From Alphaproteobacteria bacterium (GTDB lineage: Bacteria > Pseudomonadota > Alphaproteobacteria > Sphingomonadales > Emcibacteraceae), in NCBI GenBank assembly GCA_030432815.1, contig JAUILB010000017.1, positions 1 through 18,566 of the forward strand: a DNA stretch of 18,566 nt. Direction: 5' to 3'. Both the position numbers and the translations under genes were made by a program. The notes under the pieces were generated by a model. It did not search any database. It was not told where the DNA came from and saw only the letters and a program-made list of their open reading frames with translations. Of the stretch, positions 14,879 to 18,566 are shown piece after piece; the stretch's first letter is position 1; every line of letters starts with the position of its first letter.

Positions 14879-16312
14879 CTAAATCACCAGATAGATAAGA
14901 ATAGTTGCAGTTCCGATGGTCAGTGCATAAGGAAGTTGGGTGATCACATGATCCATATGATCGCTGCCCGCTCCAATGGATGACAAAACCGAAGTGTCAG
15001 AAACCGGTGAAGAATGATCACCAAATATTCCGCCCCCTATGACCGCGGCCAATGCTTTGTAAACGATAGGGTCATGTGCAACACCGCCGCTAAAATCATA
15101 TGCAACTGGAAGTACAAACGGGATCATCAGTGCAAATGCCCCCCATGATGTCCCGGTAGAAAAAGATATCATCGCCGTAATAAAGAATGTAGAAGCCACA
15201 AGCAATGATGGCGTCATAAACCCTTCGGTAGCAACAATAATAAATTCAGCTGCCCCGAGCCCCTTTGTTACGGAATTTATGCAATAGGCAAGCGCCGTAA
15301 TGATAATTGCTGACATCACGCTCTTTGATCCTTTAACCCCAATTTCTGTGAGGTCACTAAAATTTTTCACATACCCTTTTAAATAAAGTGAGCAGCCCAA
15401 ATATATAACCGCTGTTACAAATGCTTCTGAAATTTTAAGCGACCCAAAAATAAAATAACTGACGATCACCGTCCCGAACACAATGATAATGGGTACAGCG
15501 AAATCCCAAAACAAGCTCGGATTTTTCTGGGTTTGTTCAAAAATATCGTCGTCATCATCTTCACTCACCATTGGAATGGCACCGTCTCTAAGCACTTTTC
15601 CTTCTTCACGCGCTCTTGTTTCCGCTGTCTTCATAAATGAAAAGTCCGGGATTATCTCAAGACAAACAAGAAGCGTAAAGATAATGAGCAATATAGGATA
15701 CACATTATAAGGTATCGAACTGGCAAATAACCCAATTGCTTCATCAGAGCCGCTTATCGGGCCGCCTTCGGCAAGTATAAGTCCGCTTATATAGACGCCC
15801 CAAGACATAAAGGGTACCAACACACATACACTGGCTGTTGTTGAATCAAGAATATAAGCAAGCTTCTCACGTGATATTTTTGCTTTATCAGAAAGTGGCC
15901 TCATGATTGGCCCGGTCATAAGTGGGCTAAAATAATCATCAACAATAAAAAAACCGAGCAGCCATGTCGTGAACTTAACCTGCTTAGGTGATGTCCCGGT
16001 TCCCGAAACTTTATTGGCAAACGCGACAAGCACCCCGGCCCGTTTAAACAGTTCAAACAAAATGCCGATAAACATTATGATTACGCAGATGCGAATAAAT
16101 TCGCCATCAAGACTGTTTGCGATTAGTTTGATAAAACCGCCTGCCGGATCAATGCCGAATAATACCGCTGATGGATCAAAGTCCAGCATCACTACGCCTA
16201 TCAGACAACCTGCAAAAAGTGAAAATATAGCACTTCTGGTAAAAAATGCTGTTGTAATGGCAAAAATCAGTGGTACCAGCGACCATACGCCATAATTTAT
16301 CGCGGCTTCCAT
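14879..16312 (-). CDS. NhaC-family Na+/H+ antiporter
   Basis: This 477-aa protein has about 11-12 membrane segments and the NhaC-family core (PF03553): FFIVDDYFSPLMTGPIMRPLSD with paired aspartates, FSTGTSWGAFALMIPF, and IFGDHSSPVSDTSVLSS in the C-terminal half. It exchanges Na+ (or a related ion or metabolite) for protons at the inner membrane. An acidic loop, SEDDDDDIFEQ near residue 250, lies on a soluble connector. AGAGGAATACTA precedes ATG as a good ribosome site. The gene follows the glycosyltransferase stop by 11 nt, so they probably share a transcript. An A7-TATG-T9 tract just after the stop is the only terminator-like element seen. Confidence 0.9.
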   Translation of the reverse strand: MEAAINYGVWSLVPLIFAITTAFFTRSAIFSLFAGCLIGVVMLDFDPSAVLFGIDPAGGFIKLIANSLDGEFIRICVIIMFIGILFELFKRAGVLVAFANKVSGTGTSPKQVKFTTWLLGFFIVDDYFSPLMTGPIMRPLSDKAKISREKLAYILDSTTASVCVLVPFMSWGVYISGLILAEGGPISGSDEAIGLFASSIPYNVYPILLIIFTLLVCLEIIPDFSFMKTAETRAREEGKVLRDGAIPMVSEDDDDDIFEQTQKNPSLFWDFAVPIIIVFGTVIVSYFIFGSLKISEAFVTAVIYLGCSLYLKGYVKNFSDLTEIGVKGSKSVMSAIIITALAYCINSVTKGLGAAEFIIVATEGFMTPSLLVASTFFITAMISFSTGTSWGAFALMIPFVLPVAYDFSGGVAHDPIVYKALAAVIGGGIFGDHSSPVSDTSVLSSIGAGSDHMDHVITQLPYALTIGTATILIYLVI

Positions 16313-16323
16313 TAGTATTCCTC

Positions 16324-18087
16324 TTACTTGACTACAGACCTTAAAATATCTTCAAAGTTTTTCATCCATTTTTTCTGATCGAAAAGCGGTAATGAATTTT
16401 TATTATCTCTAAGGTGCTTTTTAAGCTTGGCGAGCCTATCAGGATTGTTAGCAATTTCAACAGCTTTATCTATAAATTCGTTAGTTGTATGTGTAACCAA
16501 ATCCTCTAGTTCTGCTGCTTTCAGGATACTTGAAGCTACACGCGAATGAAAAGGTTCACCAATTTTTGTCACAATCGGTAACTCACAATATAAAGCTTCA
16601 GCAGCTGTTGTATGGGCCCCGCAAATAAAACAGTCCAACATTAAGTCCGCATTATTAAGTCGCGTCATATGCTTATCCAAATCTATCCTTGATGCCGGGA
16701 TAAGACGCGCGGGATCAATATTCTTTTTGTTAAGCTCCTTGATCAAATTCAGCCTCGTTTCTTCGTTGTCAACAAGCATCCAAATTACACTATTTTCAAC
16801 CCGGGCCAAAATCTCGCACCAAGCCTCAAAACTTTCGTGATCAACTTTTTTACTACTGTTAAAGCTTGCAAATATAAATTTATCATCAGGAAGTCCCCAT
16901 TCGGCTCTGGCTGTAAATTCAAAATCCAATGATGCAAAACTGTTGAAGGCATAACAATCCGGCATTCTTAATATTTTTTCCGTATAATGATTTTCATATT
17001 CTTTTGGTGAAATAATATTATCTGACAAGATATAATCGATCCAGGGTGATCCTTGTGTCGCTGGAGTTCCTAACCAAGTTATCTGAACTGGCGCAGGCTT
17101 GAAATATAATGCTCCTCTCTTATTAAATCTAATGTTACCATCCAGATCAATAAGAATATCTAGATCCCTATCATGAATGAATTGTGCAATATCAGGATCT
17201 GATCGTTCACTAACATCATAAAAATGTTCAACAGAAGATTTAATTTTATCAAACATTCTACATGGCAAATTTAATTTACCTGCAAAAACAAAGACTTCAA
17301 ACCGAGCCTTATCATGGTTTTTAAAAAAATCCTGAATCAAATGTGCTGTAGCATGTCTTGATAAAGCTGAAGATAAATACCCCACTCTTATACGATCATA
17401 CTGTTTCGTTCTTTTTTTTCTTTTGATTTTAGAGCCTGAATTTTCAAAAAATCGTTTTACAGTATTACCTTGGCTACAGGCTATTTTTTTCATAAACGCA
17501 CCGCTTTTAATGAAAAGAACAGCTAAATGCTGCTCAAGGGGAATATCCCTATCTTCTTTCATAAGCCTTTCTGATACTTCAACAATTTTTTTATCAGCTT
17601 TTCCTGCTTCTTCCCACATGCAGATAGAATGGTAAGCATTACTCATGCCTTGGAGTACACCTTCATTCAGCGGGTCTATTCTTGATACTTGCTCAAAGCA
17701 TTTCAATGCATTTGCAAACTCGAATTTTGCCGAATAAATATCGCTTAATATGAACCACCCTTTCACAAAATTAGGTTGACGCCTCACTATTTTGGTATAA
17801 ATTTCCGCAGATTTTTCATGTTCTCCCATATGATGTAGCAAAAATCCAAAACCATCTAGCAAGTCCAATTCCGGCTCACCCTTCGTAAAACGGATAGCCA
17901 TTTCATAATAAGTCTTTGCCCCCTTATAATCAGCCAGATTTGCCATCGTAATTGCCATTGCTTTTGCAAGTTGTGGATCATTTGGTAATAATTTCAGCGC
18001 ATTTGCAAAACAATTTCTTGCTTCCACATATTGTTTGTTTGTGAAGTGGTTTATTCCTTGATTATAAAGTTGTTCGATTCTTTGCAT
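16324..18087 (-). CDS. TPR-GT41 (OGT/SPINDLY-like) protein O-glycosyltransferase
   Basis: This 587-aa soluble protein has about four TPRs at 1-145 (NKQYVEARNCFANALKLLPN; FEFANALKCFEQVSRIDPLN), a helical, lysine-rich linker to 230, and a GT41 catalytic region (PF13844) from RIRVGYLSS. H245 in SRHATAHL aligns with human OGT H498, K414 in FNSSKKVD with K842, and HTT at 492-494 with the H920 region; GEPFHSRVASS (510-520) follows. All core residues are present, so it looks active. GT41 enzymes transfer a sugar from a nucleotide donor to Ser/Thr, with the TPRs binding the protein target. Caulobacter FlmG, a flagellin glycosyltransferase, has similar architecture. Acceptor and sugar are unknown here, and no flagellin or sugar-biosynthesis gene is visible. 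No strong ribosome site precedes ATG. Confidence 0.88.
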   Translation of the reverse strand: MQRIEQLYNQGINHFTNKQYVEARNCFANALKLLPNDPQLAKAMAITMANLADYKGAKTYYEMAIRFTKGEPELDLLDGFGFLLHHMGEHEKSAEIYTKIVRRQPNFVKGWFILSDIYSAKFEFANALKCFEQVSRIDPLNEGVLQGMSNAYHSICMWEEAGKADKKIVEVSERLMKEDRDIPLEQHLAVLFIKSGAFMKKIACSQGNTVKRFFENSGSKIKRKKRTKQYDRIRVGYLSSALSRHATAHLIQDFFKNHDKARFEVFVFAGKLNLPCRMFDKIKSSVEHFYDVSERSDPDIAQFIHDRDLDILIDLDGNIRFNKRGALYFKPAPVQITWLGTPATQGSPWIDYILSDNIISPKEYENHYTEKILRMPDCYAFNSFASLDFEFTARAEWGLPDDKFIFASFNSSKKVDHESFEAWCEILARVENSVIWMLVDNEETRLNLIKELNKKNIDPARLIPASRIDLDKHMTRLNNADLMLDCFICGAHTTAAEALYCELPIVTKIGEPFHSRVASSILKAAELEDLVTHTTNEFIDKAVEIANNPDRLAKLKKHLRDNKNSLPLFDQKKWMKNFEDILRSVVK

Positions 18088-18213
18088 TGTTTATGGTCTA
18101 TAAATATCGGTGCACTTTTTTTTATCGTCTTTTTCTACATTCTTTTTAAGCATTACCCAAGAACTTAAGACATATTGAAAACCATTGCCTATCCGTATTT
18201 TAAGTTATCCAAA

Positions 18214-18240
18214 TAAAAAGGCCGGTGAAATTACCGACCC
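18214..18240 (-). terminator. Rho-independent terminator after the 62-aa membrane protein gene
   Basis: On the minus strand GGTCGGT pairs with ACCGGCC around a 6-nt loop (one wobble), followed by TTTTT. It lies about 30 nt after the small gene's stop and separates it from the glycosyltransferase gene. The stem shares GGTCGG / CCGGCC with the groEL terminator. Confidence 0.85.
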
Positions 18241-18268
18241 TCTAATAAAATAGCCTACAACTTAATAT

Positions 18269-18457
18269 TTACCGCCCCTTAAAATATATAGCCCCTGCAC
18301 CTAATGTCCAGCAAATCATACTGATTGCCACAAGATTCAGAAAACTCATCTGAACGTGTCTCCATGCAAGATCAAAAATAACAAGCGCAATTGTGGAGTA
18401 CACAACCAGTATAATAAAAAGCCAGCTAAACCTTTTTTCTTCCTTATTCCAAAACAT
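18269..18457 (-). CDS. Small two-helix membrane protein, unrecognised
   Basis: This 62-aa protein begins MFWNKEEKRFSW and has two hydrophobic segments (residues 12-30 and 38-57) and a basic end FKGR, which suggests a small inner-membrane hairpin. I do not recognise the family. The start is well supported: AAGGAA at 18465-18470 lies about eight bases before ATG. It begins 24 nt after the stop of the upstream partial gene and ends at a clear terminator, so it is the last gene of that operon. Confidence 0.72.
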   Translation of the reverse strand: MFWNKEEKRFSWLFIILVVYSTIALVIFDLAWRHVQMSFLNLVAISMICWTLGAGAIYFKGR

Positions 18458-18481
18458 ATTCTTGTTCCTTTAATCCTGTTA

Positions 18482-18566
18482 TTAATCTTCACGTCTGAAC
18501 ATGATGGTTTCACCAGCTACTACCCGGTCACCAACTTTAACAAGCGGCACCAAATCTCCAGGAAGA
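18482..18566 (-). CDS. C-terminal fragment of an upstream gene (possibly phosphatidylserine decarboxylase)
   Basis: The last 27 codons of a gene entering from the right edge are visible. They include LVPLVKVGDRVVAGETIMF, then RRED and TAA. A hydrophobic VxVGDRVVAGETI segment near the C-terminus resembles the swivelling-barrel end of phosphatidylserine decarboxylase and of lipoyl/biotinyl domains. The piece is too short to decide; the identity is a weak guess. It is co-directional with the 62-aa gene. Confidence 0.4.
   Translation of the reverse strand, partial: LPGDLVPLVKVGDRVVAGETIMFRRED

Noticed and set aside
18088..18213. Possible gene in the spacer upstream of the glycosyltransferase
   Set aside because: All frames are short and interrupted; it is probably just the promoter region.
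1..18566. tRNA, rRNA, CRISPR array, insertion sequence or prophage
   Set aside because: No cloverleaf, regularly spaced direct repeats, transposase, integrase or phage genes were found on either strand.

Overview
The window looks like chromosomal DNA from an AT-rich alphaproteobacterium. The evidence is the block DUF815 ATPase / yajC-secD-secF-DUF498 (Mth938-like), a groESL operon with a perfect CIRCE element and an alphaproteobacterial-type RpoH promoter, and CtrA-like TTAA-N7-TTAA boxes. The genus cannot be read from the sequence; an AT-rich marine lineage such as Kordiimonadales/Emcibacterales is only a guess. No tRNA, rRNA, CRISPR array, transposase or attachment site was seen.

Layout. 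(1) 1-1547: a LysR-type regulator (minus strand, its C-terminus beyond the window start) is divergent from a two-gene unit: an 85-aa CBU_0592-like membrane protein translationally coupled to a kynurenine-formamidase-like cyclase whose metal motif is altered. The divergent spacer carries a 9-bp inverted repeat. (2) 1612-5211: an AT-rich trio of two FemAB/BioF2-like GNAT acyltransferases flanking an ATP-grasp ligase, possibly for an amide-forming modification of an envelope or secreted molecule. (3) 5212-7209: a small IlvM-like ACT-domain protein behind a structured leader, a 429-nt non-coding region with several CtrA-like motifs, and a soluble diguanylate cyclase with an intact GGEEF but no RxxD inhibitory site. 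(4) 7249-11429 (minus): the export operon yajC-secD-secF, then the Mth938-like protein and a YciC-like membrane protein. (5) 11525-12376 (plus): a DUF815 AAA+ ATPase. (6) 12382-12605 (minus): a possible small or frameshifted gene not normally called. (7) 12658-14846 (minus): groES-groEL with promoter, CIRCE and terminator. (8) 14879-18087 (minus): a TPR plus GT41 (SPINDLY/OGT-like) protein glycosyltransferase followed after 11 nt by an NhaC-family Na+/H+ antiporter. (9) 18214-18566 (minus): a terminator, a 62-aa two-helix membrane protein and the last 27 codons of an upstream gene.

Most of the window is housekeeping (Sec accessory machinery, chaperonin, antiporter). The accessory content is the GNAT/ATP-grasp/GNAT trio, the c-di-GMP gene with its candidate cell-cycle control region, and the OGT-like glycosyltransferase. 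The best leads are the CtrA-like cluster, the leader of the ACT-domain gene, the trio, and the small ORF hidden behind the groEL terminator. None of these is proven to be a new system.
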